A DNA stretch of 15,380 nt from Treponema sp. (GTDB lineage Bacteria > Spirochaetota > Spirochaetia > Treponematales > Breznakiellaceae). The translations under genes and the position numbers were made by a program. The stretch is taken from assembly GCA_031290325.1 (NCBI GenBank), contig JAITNU010000016.1, positions 1 through 15,380 of the forward strand, given 5' to 3'. Every line of letters starts with the position of its first letter. The first letter of the stretch is position 1. Shown here piece by piece: positions 7,313-14,876 of the stretch. The notes below the pieces were generated by a model. The model was not told the origin of the DNA, searched no databases, and worked only from the letters and a program-made list of their open reading frames with translations.

Positions 7313-9035
7313 AGAACTCAGTGTCCGTAACTATGCCCTCATCGACAGTCTCACCCTTTCCTTTGAGGGGGGTTTTAATGTCCTGAGCGGTGAGACCGGG
7401 GCGGGTAAGTCCATCATCGTGGGAGCCTTGGGGTTCTTGATGGGTGCCAAGGCGGACGCCGGGGTGATCCGGTCCGGGGCTGATGGGGCAAGCGTATCCG
7501 CGGTGGTATCCCTGGAAAAGGAAAATCAGGAGGCCCTGGACTGGCTGGCCAGCCGGGACCTTACCCTGGAAGACGGGAGGATCATCATCAGGAGAACGAT
7601 GAAGTCCTCGGGCCGGGGGTCCATTGCTATCCAGAATGTACCGGTTACCCGCAGTGAATTAGGGGAATTTACCGCCTTTCTTTTTGACCTCCACGGGCAG
7701 CATACCCACGAGTCTCTCGTGCGTAAAGAAACTCACCGCCGGTATCTTGACCGTTTTGCAGGACTGGAAGCGGAAACCCTGGAATTTAACCGGATATTCC
7801 TGAGTAGTACGGAGCTCCGCAAGTGCCTTGAAGCCCAGGCCAGCTCGCTGCGGGATCGGGATACCCGTCTTGAGCTGCTGCGGTACGCGGTGGAGGAAAT
7901 TGCCAAGGCCGCCCCCCGGAAAGGGGAAAGCCAGGACCTGGAACGGGAAGCCCAGAGCCTGGGGAATTTTGAAAAATTGACCGGCCATATAAACGCCGCT
8001 GCTGCAGCCTTCTTTGAGGATGAGCTTTCGGTTCTGGGTCTCAGCCGGCGGGTCTTTACTTCCCTGGAAAGCGCCGCTGCCATCGACGGGGAACTATCCG
8101 TGCTTTTTAAACGTATGGAGGACCTCTATTACGAGGCTGAGGACCTTACTGAGGAGTTGCGTTCCTATAGGCAGGGTCTGCGCTATGATCCTGAACGGCT
8201 TGAAGCGGTAGAAGCGCGGCTTGCCCTGCTCTACCGGCTCAAAAAGAAATATGGCCCTGACGAAGATGCGGTCCTGGGGTACCAGGCACGGTCGGAAGCT
8301 GAAATCGAAGCCCTTGCAGGATCCGAAGAAAACCGGGACAAGCTCAAATCGGAGCTTGCGGCCCTGGAAAAGGAGCTGGGTTCCCGTGCCGCGGCCATAA
8401 GCGCCAGGCGGACCGCTGCGGCCTGTGATTTAAGCGACCGTATCAGCGGCATCCTTGCCAATCTGGGGATGCCCCAGGCCCGGTTTTCCGTATCCGTAGA
8501 GGCCAGGGGGCCAACGCAGGCTTCGCCTCGTTACGGTCCCTGGGGCGCAGATGATGTCGTGTTCCTCATCTCCGCCAATACCGGGGAGCCGCTCAAAGAA
8601 CTTTCCCGCATCGCCTCTGGGGGAGAGCTTTCCCGGATCATGCTGGCCATCAAGACCGTCCTTTCCGAGGCAGATACCCTGGAGACCCTGGTGTTTGACG
8701 AGATAGATACGGGCATCGGTGGAGCAGTTGCCCTGGCTGTGGGGGAGTACCTCGCCCGGATTGGCTCATTGAAGCAAATCTTTTGCGTTACCCATCTTGC
8801 CAGTATTGCGGTTCGTGCCGATAATCATTTAAAAGTAGCAAAAAAAATCGAAGCGGGGCGGACCATAACCGGTGTGTCATTATTACAGGGAGATGAACGG
8901 CGCCAGGAGATTGCCCGGATGCTGGCTGGAGATGCAGGGGTTGCGGCCCTGGCCCATGCAGATGCATTATTGGCAAAATACGGTCATTCCACCGAACAGA
9001 TAAAGGGGGTACACCATGACAAAGGTTGTCGATGA
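7305..9035 (+). CDS. recN: DNA repair protein RecN
   Basis: RecN is an SMC-like ATPase that acts in recombinational repair of double-strand breaks. The 576-residue protein has Walker A GETGAGKS (29-36) after the N-terminal NYALIDSLTLSF segment, a DLHGQHTHESL motif (about 132-142) typical of RecN, a central coiled-coil region rich in Glu, Leu and Arg, the ABC signature SGGELSR (438-444) and Walker B VFDE (Asp465, Glu466), followed by IDTGIGG and CVTHLASIA. The ATG at 7305 has GGAGG five bases upstream and begins directly with the conserved MLEELSVRNYAL. The open frame reaches further upstream, but only as a shadow of nadK. It overlaps nadK by ATGCTTGA and the next gene by 20 bases, so translation is probably coupled. 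Confidence 0.95.
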   Translation: MLEELSVRNYALIDSLTLSFEGGFNVLSGETGAGKSIIVGALGFLMGAKADAGVIRSGADGASVSAVVSLEKENQEALDWLASRDLTLEDGRIIIRRTMKSSGRGSIAIQNVPVTRSELGEFTAFLFDLHGQHTHESLVRKETHRRYLDRFAGLEAETLEFNRIFLSSTELRKCLEAQASSLRDRDTRLELLRYAVEEIAKAAPRKGESQDLEREAQSLGNFEKLTGHINAAAAAFFEDELSVLGLSRRVFTSLESAAAIDGELSVLFKRMEDLYYEAEDLTEELRSYRQGLRYDPERLEAVEARLALLYRLKKKYGPDEDAVLGYQARSEAEIEALAGSEENRDKLKSELAALEKELGSRAAAISARRTAAACDLSDRISGILANLGMPQARFSVSVEARGPTQASPRYGPWGADDVVFLISANTGEPLKELSRIASGGELSRIMLAIKTVLSEADTLETLVFDEIDTGIGGAVALAVGEYLARIGSLKQIFCVTHLASIAVRADNHLKVAKKIEAGRTITGVSLLQGDERRQEIARMLAGDAGVAALAHADALLAKYGHSTEQIKGVHHDKGCR

Positions 9036-9816
9036 TGATCGTCAACAGTATGCAGAAAAAATCAAGATCTATCAGGAGGTGATTGAGTCGATAGTGCACT
9101 GGGAGCAGGAGATCCTCAATACCATACAGGCAGAGCCGGCGGATGCCATGCTTAAGCGCCTTACCCTGGTAGAGCAGATGCTCAACCTTACCTCATATTA
9201 TCTTATTATAAATGAAGTTTCCTATTCAATGTTGCAGTTCGCGAATAAAAACGCCCTCGAAGATGGACGAAAATCCCTCAGTAAGGGCATCACCTATCTC
9301 CAAGATATGGTAACCAGCTATGTAGATGAGCCTTTTTCTGAGTATGAGGACAAAGTCGCCCCCCTGGAGCCGGTGAACCCGGCGGAGCGGTACCGTCTGA
9401 TACGAAAAATGGGACTGACTATCCAGTTGCTTGAAAACGCCTACGGTGATAACACCAAATGGAAGTGGTTTTTTGTTGACCTGGAAGGCCGTTTTTCGGC
9501 AGTAACTAAAAATATTTTTGATATGAAGAATATGATAGTCAATATGGATCCCCGTTCACCCTATTATGAACCAGCGGTATACCACCTGCGCCTGATTAAG
9601 AAACTCCTGCAAAAGTCCGCCGACCGTTTCCGGGAAAAGTACGAACTTGCCACCAAGGCGCGCAATGATTTTCAAATGAGTATTAATTTCCTCAATGCCC
9701 TGCGCCGGATTCACATCCTCTTAGGTGACTCTTATGAGGCTGAGTTGCTTAAGAAGAAAGTTGATGTGTGGTCAGCTAAAATGGAAGCGGATATTAAGAA
9801 TCGGACGGAAGCATAG
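9016..9816 (+). CDS. Helical protein of unknown function
   Basis: I do not recognise this 266-residue protein. It has no signal peptide, membrane segment or nucleotide-binding motif and looks soluble and largely helical. Regions 9-36, 44-100, 124-143 and 186-262 are amphipathic and rich in Glu, Lys, Leu and Met. Aromatic clusters stand at YYLIINEVSY (61-70) and KWKWFF (148-153). It overlaps recN by 20 bases, with GGGGG seven bases before the ATG, so it is in the same transcript. A treponeme-specific hypothetical next to recN would fit the conserved block, as far as I recall TP0443 in T. pallidum; this needs alignment to confirm. No function is proposed. Confidence 0.85.
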   Translation: MTKVVDDDRQQYAEKIKIYQEVIESIVHWEQEILNTIQAEPADAMLKRLTLVEQMLNLTSYYLIINEVSYSMLQFANKNALEDGRKSLSKGITYLQDMVTSYVDEPFSEYEDKVAPLEPVNPAERYRLIRKMGLTIQLLENAYGDNTKWKWFFVDLEGRFSAVTKNIFDMKNMIVNMDPRSPYYEPAVYHLRLIKKLLQKSADRFREKYELATKARNDFQMSINFLNALRRIHILLGDSYEAELLKKKVDVWSAKMEADIKNRTEA

Positions 9817-9869
9817 GGGCCGGCGCACTCTTGTTGATCACGATGAAAAAGGATTAACATAAAGCGGCT

Positions 9870-11654
9870 ATGTCACAGGTATCCCGTAAAAAACGTAAAA
9901 TCAGGGGGTTTAAAACCCTGCTCCCCTACCTTGCCCGGTACCGTTGGCATTATATTGGGGGCTTTATATGCCTGGTAATGGTGGACGCCGCCCAGATGAT
10001 CATCCCCCAGTTCATGCGCCAGGCAGTGGATATGATTTCTGTGGGCAGTTTCAAGTGGAGCAGTATCCTGGCCCTCTGCGGCGGTATGGTGGGGGTCATG
10101 GCAATCATCGCCCTGGGCCGCTTCTTATGGCGCTACTTTATCCACGGCGCTTCCCGGCGTATTGAAACGGAGATGCGGCAGGAAATTTTTGATCACCTTT
10201 TGACCCTGTCCTTTGATTTTTACCAGCAGAACAAAATCGGAGACCTCATGGCACGGGCGACCAATGACCTGAATGCGGTCCGTATGTCCATTGGTATGGG
10301 CCTCGTGGCCCTGGTGGACGGAACTGTTATGGCCACCTCGATCCTGATCCTCATCTTCCTGGAGGATGCCCGGACTGCCGCCTTTGCAGTGCTGCCCCTG
10401 CCGCTTATTACGGTTTTGATCCTCCTTTTCGGCAATGTGGTGGGCAAACGGTTCCAGAAGGCCCAGGAAACCTATTCTGCCATGAGCGATACGGTGCAGG
10501 AAACCTTTGCCGGCATCCGGGTGATCAAGTCCTTTGTCAAGGAATGGTGGTTCATCAAAAAATTTGCCGATACCAACGATGATTACCGGGCGGCGAACAT
10601 GGCCCTGGTACAGCTCTACGGTATCTTCTTCCCCTTTATCTCCTTTCTCTCAGGACTGACCTCCCTCATCCTGCTCCTCGTGGGAGGCATCCGGGTGGTG
10701 GAAGGCTTCATGAGTCCCGGGGACCTGGTTGCCCTGTTCCGGTATTTACAAATGCTGATATGGCCGTTAATGGGCGCAGGGTTCATGGTGAACATGGTCC
10801 AGCGGGGTGCGGTGAGCCTTGAACGGGTGAACGAGGTGCTGGAGATGCAGAGCGCTATTGCTTCCCCTGCACAGCCAAAGCGCGCTCAGGGTTCCCCATC
10901 AGCTATCCTGGAAATCCGCCACCTGGAGTTTGCCTACCCCGGGGGGAAGGGGGAGACAAAAGTGCTTGAGGATATCAACCTCGTGATACCCCGGGGAACG
11001 ACCCTGGGAATCCTGGGCCGCACCGGTTCGGGAAAGTCTACCTTTATCAAGACCCTCACCAGGATGGTCGATCCTCCGGCGGGGACGGTCTTTGTTGAGG
11101 GTGTTGATGTACGGGAATGGGATCTGGGGGAACTGCGGGGGCTTTTCGGTGTAACCCCCCAGGACAGCTACCTCTTCTCGGATTCCATAAAAAACAACAT
11201 CGGCTATGGCCTTGACAATTCCGGCGAGCAGCTTCTCAAGAAAGCCGCCGCCCTTTCGGCCATTGACCGGGACCTGGAAGCCTTTTCACAAGGCTGGGAT
11301 ACCCTTATCGGGGAGCGGGGCCTTACCCTGTCAGGGGGACAGAAACAGCGGGTCGCCATTTCCCGTGCCTTAATTGGGAATACCCCGATCCTCATCCTGG
11401 ACGACGCCCTTTCCGCAGTGGATGCGGAAACCGAGAAACGGGTATTGACCGGGCTACTGGAAGAACGCCGGGGGAAGACCACTATCATCGTATCTCACCG
11501 GGTTTCAACCCTCCGCAGCGCTGACCTGGTTCTGGTCCTGGATAAGGGACGCATTTCCGAGTACGGCAGTCCCCAGGAACTAGCAGCCCAGGGCGGCTTC
11601 TATGCCCGAATGGCCGCGCTACAGCAGCTCGTACAGGGGGAAGGGAATGGCTGA
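9870..11654 (+). CDS. ABC exporter subunit with degenerate Walker B
   Basis: This 594-residue half-transporter has a six-helix ABC exporter membrane domain (about 20-320) and a C-terminal ATPase domain. Motifs are Walker A GRTGSGKST (383-391), Q-loop TPQDSYLF (429-436), signature LSGGQ (487-491), Walker B ILILDD (507-512) and switch His543. The residue after Walker B is Asp512, where the catalytic Glu is expected. This marks the non-hydrolytic side of heterodimeric exporters such as BmrC or TM287. The partner is the next gene, overlapping by 8 bases. Likely substrates are drugs, lipids or peptides; the sequence does not say which. The ATG at 9870 lacks a good SD (AAGGA is 16 bases away, AAGCGG is close but weak), unusual in this operon. 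A gap of 53 bases separates it from the previous gene. Confidence 0.9.
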   Translation: MSQVSRKKRKIRGFKTLLPYLARYRWHYIGGFICLVMVDAAQMIIPQFMRQAVDMISVGSFKWSSILALCGGMVGVMAIIALGRFLWRYFIHGASRRIETEMRQEIFDHLLTLSFDFYQQNKIGDLMARATNDLNAVRMSIGMGLVALVDGTVMATSILILIFLEDARTAAFAVLPLPLITVLILLFGNVVGKRFQKAQETYSAMSDTVQETFAGIRVIKSFVKEWWFIKKFADTNDDYRAANMALVQLYGIFFPFISFLSGLTSLILLLVGGIRVVEGFMSPGDLVALFRYLQMLIWPLMGAGFMVNMVQRGAVSLERVNEVLEMQSAIASPAQPKRAQGSPSAILEIRHLEFAYPGGKGETKVLEDINLVIPRGTTLGILGRTGSGKSTFIKTLTRMVDPPAGTVFVEGVDVREWDLGELRGLFGVTPQDSYLFSDSIKNNIGYGLDNSGEQLLKKAAALSAIDRDLEAFSQGWDTLIGERGLTLSGGQKQRVAISRALIGNTPILILDDALSAVDAETEKRVLTGLLEERRGKTTIIVSHRVSTLRSADLVLVLDKGRISEYGSPQELAAQGGFYARMAALQQLVQGEGNG

Positions 11655-13776
11655 CTATTTTGAAACCGAAGACGTGGTCAAAGGCTATGACAGCGGCATT
11701 GTTAAACGGATTCTTTCCTACTTAAAGCCCTACCGTTTCCTGGTTGTTGTTACCACCCTCACCCTGGCAGTTTCAACCCTGGGAGAACTGGCGGTCCCGG
11801 TCTTGCAGCAGCGGATCATTGATGACGCCATCCTGGCGCGTTTCCTCCTCCTCAGGACCGAGGTACTGGCAGATGCGCGGCTTGGGCAGGATACCCTTGA
11901 AAGCGTAGAAACCCTTCTGGGTAAGCGCGGGGTTTTAAGGATTGGGGATCAGTGCTTTGTGCCCCAGGATCAGGATACGAAGATTCCAGGCAAGGTTGAG
12001 GAAGAACTTCGGCAAAAAGGCATCCTGGGGGACGCCCAATGGTATGCCTTTCCCTGTACACCAGGGGAGCCTGCCTTTGAGGTCGTAAACAAGTATGGAA
12101 ACTTCTTTATCCAGGGGGATACTGCCGCGGCCATCCTCACCAAGGACCTCTACACCCTGCCGGTCCGGGACAGAGCGGTGATCCGGGCACGGGATATTAC
12201 TGCGCTCATCCGGGCAGTGGTGTTCCTCCTCATCATCCTGGCCCTGGTCTTTGGTTTTACCTTTATCCAGACCTGGACCACGACGCTCTTAGGCCAGTAT
12301 GTCATGAAGGATATACGTCTTGCCCTGTTTAAAAAGACCGCCTCCCAATCCACCGCGTTTCTATCCCGGCATCCGGTGGGCCGCATCGTAACCCGCCTGA
12401 CCGGGGACGTGGAAACTATCAATGAATTTTTCACCTCTGTGATCGTGGCCTTTCTCAAGGACCTTTCGGTCATGGCAGGGGCGCTTATCACCCTCTTTGT
12501 GCTTTCCCCCCGTCTGGCCGCAGTGGCCCTCTGCACCATGCCCCCGGCCCTGGCCATTACCGCCTATAGCCGCATCAAAGCACGGGATGCCTTTCGGCGG
12601 CAGCGTACCGCCTCCTCCCGGGTCAATTCCTATCTTTCCGAACGCCTTTCCGGTGTCGCCGTGGTACAACTCTTCCGGGGGGAAAAGCGGAGCGCCCGGG
12701 AATTCGGCGAGCGTAACCAGGAACTCCTGGACGCGAACCTGGGGGAAATGTACGTCTTTGCCACCTTCAGACCTATCGTGGAATTACTCTCCATCATCAC
12801 CGTGGCGGTCATCATCGCCGTGGGGAGCAACCTCGTGCTGGGGCTTTCCCTTTCCCTGGGGGTACTCATCGCCTTTATCAATTTGACGGGGATGTTCTAC
12901 GGGCCGGTGATGGATATTGCGGAAAAATACACCCTCCTGCAATCCGCCATGGCTGGAGGCGAACGGGTCTTTAAACTGCTGGATACCGATGCGCTTATCG
13001 GTGACCAGGGAACCCATCAGGTGGAAGTACGAGGGCATATTGCCTTTGAGGACGTCTATTTTTCGTATAAAGCAGGGGAAAGTATACTCAGGGGATTGAA
13101 CTTTACGGTAAACCCCGGGGAAATGGCCGCCATCGTGGGGTATACCGGCGCGGGAAAAACCACCATCACCAATGTACTCGCACGGCTCTGGGATATTGAT
13201 GCAGGTACCATCAGGCTTGATGGCATCCACTTAAAAGATATCCCCCTCAATGAACTGCGCCGTTCAGTGCTGCCGGTCCTCCAGGATGTGTTCTTGTTTT
13301 CCGGCACTGTGGCGGACAATATCAGACTTGGGCTTTCCCTTTCAGATGACCAGGTTGCAGAGGCCGCTCAGGCGGTGCATGCCCACGAATTTATCTCCCG
13401 GCTTCCCAATGGGTATCAGACCCTTCTCTCCGAAGGGGCGACCAATATTTCCTCTGGTCAGCGGCAGCTCATCAGCTTCGCACGAGTCATAGCCCACAAT
13501 CCCGCGATTGTCATCCTGGACGAAGCCACCAGTTCCATTGATACCGAAACCGAGCATCTCATCCAACTGGGAATTCAGCGGGTCCTGGCAGGACGCACCT
13601 CTATCGTCATTGCCCACCGTCTTTCTACCATCAGGCATGCTAACCGGATCCTGGTTCTGTCCGAGGGACGGATTGTGGAGCAGGGAACCCACGAGGAGCT
13701 TATCCAGCGGAACAGCATCTATGCAGGGTTGTATAAGTTGCAATATGAGGAGAAGCAGGAGGAAGTCGAAAAGTAA
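11647..13776 (+). CDS. ABC exporter subunit with extracytoplasmic insert
   Basis: The 709-residue half-transporter carries Walker A GYTGAGKTT (498-506), Q-loop LQDVFLF (545-551), signature ISSGQ (601-605, not LSGGQ), Walker B IVILDE (621-626) with catalytic Glu626, and His657. The canonical Walker B here and the altered signature are complementary to the first subunit, so the heterodimer has one active and one degenerate ATP site. Between TM1 (about 31-57) and TM2 (about 186-210) lie roughly 125 residues; an ordinary exporter has a few tens. This gives an extra domain of about 90 residues on the outer face, with two cysteines (103 and 137) that could pair. BmrD of the BmrCD exporter is known to have a domain at this position. 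The start is set by GGGGGAAGGG just before ATG 11647; the stop of the first subunit overlaps it (ATGGCTGA). Confidence 0.9.
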   Translation: MADYFETEDVVKGYDSGIVKRILSYLKPYRFLVVVTTLTLAVSTLGELAVPVLQQRIIDDAILARFLLLRTEVLADARLGQDTLESVETLLGKRGVLRIGDQCFVPQDQDTKIPGKVEEELRQKGILGDAQWYAFPCTPGEPAFEVVNKYGNFFIQGDTAAAILTKDLYTLPVRDRAVIRARDITALIRAVVFLLIILALVFGFTFIQTWTTTLLGQYVMKDIRLALFKKTASQSTAFLSRHPVGRIVTRLTGDVETINEFFTSVIVAFLKDLSVMAGALITLFVLSPRLAAVALCTMPPALAITAYSRIKARDAFRRQRTASSRVNSYLSERLSGVAVVQLFRGEKRSAREFGERNQELLDANLGEMYVFATFRPIVELLSIITVAVIIAVGSNLVLGLSLSLGVLIAFINLTGMFYGPVMDIAEKYTLLQSAMAGGERVFKLLDTDALIGDQGTHQVEVRGHIAFEDVYFSYKAGESILRGLNFTVNPGEMAAIVGYTGAGKTTITNVLARLWDIDAGTIRLDGIHLKDIPLNELRRSVLPVLQDVFLFSGTVADNIRLGLSLSDDQVAEAAQAVHAHEFISRLPNGYQTLLSEGATNISSGQRQLISFARVIAHNPAIVILDEATSSIDTETEHLIQLGIQRVLAGRTSIVIAHRLSTIRHANRILVLSEGRIVEQGTHEELIQRNSIYAGLYKLQYEEKQEEVEK

Positions 13777-13786
13777 GGATTTTCTC

Positions 13787-13816
13787 TTGACAGGAGACAT
13801 TACATTTTGGTATAAA
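13787..13816 (+). promoter_or_regulatory. Consensus promoter of the NYN gene
   Basis: TTGACA (13787-13792) and TATAAA (13811-13816) are 18 bases apart, starting 10 bases after the ABC exporter stop. Transcription should start near 13823, only about ten bases before the ATG, so the SD (AAGGA, 13822-13826) would lie at the very 5' end of the mRNA. This separates the gene from the upstream operon. No terminator is seen between them. Confidence 0.7.
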
Positions 13817-13832
13817 GAAGGAAGGATAATTT

Positions 13833-14246
13833 ATGGATGAATGTTTAATTTTAGTAGATAATTCCAATGGACACAGAATAATCAAAGCGATCCTTGTAGG
13901 AACTACCCCTCCGCCAAATGATTCACTCTGGAGTGCTGCAGCATCTCAAGGTTTTGAAGTAAAAACACACAAAAAAAACTTTTCCACCGGTGAAGAAAAA
14001 GCCGTTGATACGGAATTATTGGCAAGTGGATTAAAGATAATATACAAACACCCACATCCTGCCATTCTCAAACTCCTTTCCGGGGATAGAGATTTTATTC
14101 CCCTGGTCGAGAGTGCGTATGAAGAAGGGTGGGAGACAGAATTGTGGGGGGTTTCTGCCAGTATATCCAATGAACTATCTCAAACAGTTTCAAGAGTGCA
14201 GCTTCTTGATTCCATCTTTGATCAAATTGGGAGATCAGAAAATTAG
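13833..14246 (+). CDS. NYN-domain (LabA/DUF88-like) protein, shortened
   Basis: This small 137-residue protein has the fold signature of the NYN subgroup of PIN-like ribonucleases. LILVDNSN (5-12) forms the first strand with Asp9, KAILVGTTPPPNDSLW (18-33) is a typical second block, KAVDTEL (56-62) carries Asp59, and LLSGDRDFIPLV (81-92) carries Asp85 and Asp87. All expected acidic residues are present. However, family members normally have some 35-45 residues, a helix and loop, between the VDNSN strand and the KAILVG strand; here only GHRII separates them. This suggests an in-frame deletion or a minimal variant. The protein may be a catalytically impaired RNA-processing enzyme. The start has AAGGA six bases upstream. 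Base composition is AT-richer than the operon before it. Confidence 0.75.
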   Translation: MDECLILVDNSNGHRIIKAILVGTTPPPNDSLWSAAASQGFEVKTHKKNFSTGEEKAVDTELLASGLKIIYKHPHPAILKLLSGDRDFIPLVESAYEEGWETELWGVSASISNELSQTVSRVQLLDSIFDQIGRSEN

Positions 14247-14265
14247 TCATGGTGTAAAAAACGCC

Positions 14266-14303
14266 AACTGCGCATACCGAAGCTGAGTCTCCGGAGCGCT
14301 GTT
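14266..14303 (+). repeat. Stem-loop after NYN gene
   Basis: AAC-T-GCGC-ATA-CCG (14266-14279) pairs with CGG-A-GCGC-T-GTT (14292-14303), giving ten pairs broken by a T:T mismatch and a small internal loop, with a 12-base loop. No T-run follows, so it is a weak terminator candidate. The outer AAC/GTT ends and the broken stem resemble an integron attC site, but the flanking bases do not fit the RYYYAAC/GTTRRRY consensus. A second inverted repeat, GCTGTT/AACAGC (14298-14310), overlaps it. Confidence 0.45.
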
Positions 14304-14335
14304 TAACAGCAAATGCTTAAAATAACAGGAATACT

Positions 14336-14755
14336 ATGGACAGTTTTACCAACGAATTGATTGAAAAATATATAGCTTATAACAAAGACCACGATTTTGT
14401 CGTTGCCGATGGATCTGAAAAGCAGGAAGTGATTGCGATCATTGAATCCCTTATTGGGCAAATCGGTGACGATACGTCGAATGTGTTTCAGATAAAACAG
14501 GGCGCCTTACTCTGTTATCCCTGGCACCTGCTGGACATGTCACCGCCGAAAAAAGACGAGAAGTGGACAGTGAGTTTTCGCGGTAAAATCGATAGTTTCG
14601 TACTTGCGCTGAACAATCGGGGCGAGTTGCGCGGGCATCTGTACAGCGAAAAGGCGGAAGTCTACAATACGATTAAGGCATTCAAGGATGCACAGGTTGT
14701 AAAAGAAACAGAATCACCCAACCTGTCATTCCCCGTCATACTTGCGAAGAGATAA
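14336..14755 (+). CDS. Small hypothetical protein
   Basis: I do not recognise this 139-residue product. It has no signal peptide or membrane helix. The N-terminal third (2-43) looks helical. Residues 48-66 (VFQIKQGALLCYPWHLLDM) and 77-103, including WTVSFRGKIDSFVLALNNRGELRGHLY, look like a beta sheet, and a helix follows at 105-118. A small alpha/beta protein would fit. It starts at ATG 14336 with AGGA six bases ahead and lies 89 bases after the NYN gene, with no strong promoter visible between them. It could be its partner, but I see no motif that shows this. GC content lies between that of the NYN gene and the main operon. Confidence 0.7.
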   Translation: MDSFTNELIEKYIAYNKDHDFVVADGSEKQEVIAIIESLIGQIGDDTSNVFQIKQGALLCYPWHLLDMSPPKKDEKWTVSFRGKIDSFVLALNNRGELRGHLYSEKAEVYNTIKAFKDAQVVKETESPNLSFPVILAKR

Positions 14756-14814
14756 GCGTTGGATGCACGAATGACCAAAAATGAGTATTCCCGGTCTGGT
14801 AAATCATTGGAGGA

Positions 14815-14876
14815 GAAACAGTTTTTTTTCATATTTCTATAGACAAAGAAAAACAAATGTGCTATATGTTGATATA
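14815..14876 (+). repeat. Right copy of duplicated promoter element
   Basis: Plus-strand copy of the element at 126-196. The 55-bp block 14822-14876 differs from the minus-strand left copy at four positions, all transitions. The upstream GAAACA (14815-14820) is also shared, while the nine extra bases of the left copy are missing. Confidence 0.9.
14840..14868 (+). promoter_or_regulatory. Putative promoter of the glycoside hydrolase gene
   Basis: TAGACA (14840-14845) and TATATG (14863-14868), 17 bases apart, with TG before the -10 and a T-tract upstream. Transcription would begin near 14875, leaving a leader of about 117 bases before the ATG at 14992. No known riboswitch was recognised in the leader. 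Confidence 0.6.

Noticed and set aside
11602..11646. Earlier start for the second ABC subunit
   Set aside because: The 15 extra residues are read out of frame within the first subunit; a strong purine-rich SD precedes ATG 11647.
12150..13230. Several minus-strand open frames inside the second ABC gene
   Set aside because: They are shadows of a GC-rich coding region; no SD or recognisable domains.
126..14876. Inverted element copies as ends of a large transposon
   Set aside because: The 14.7 kb between them is mostly housekeeping genes without transposase, no target-site duplication is seen, and each copy carries a well-placed promoter.
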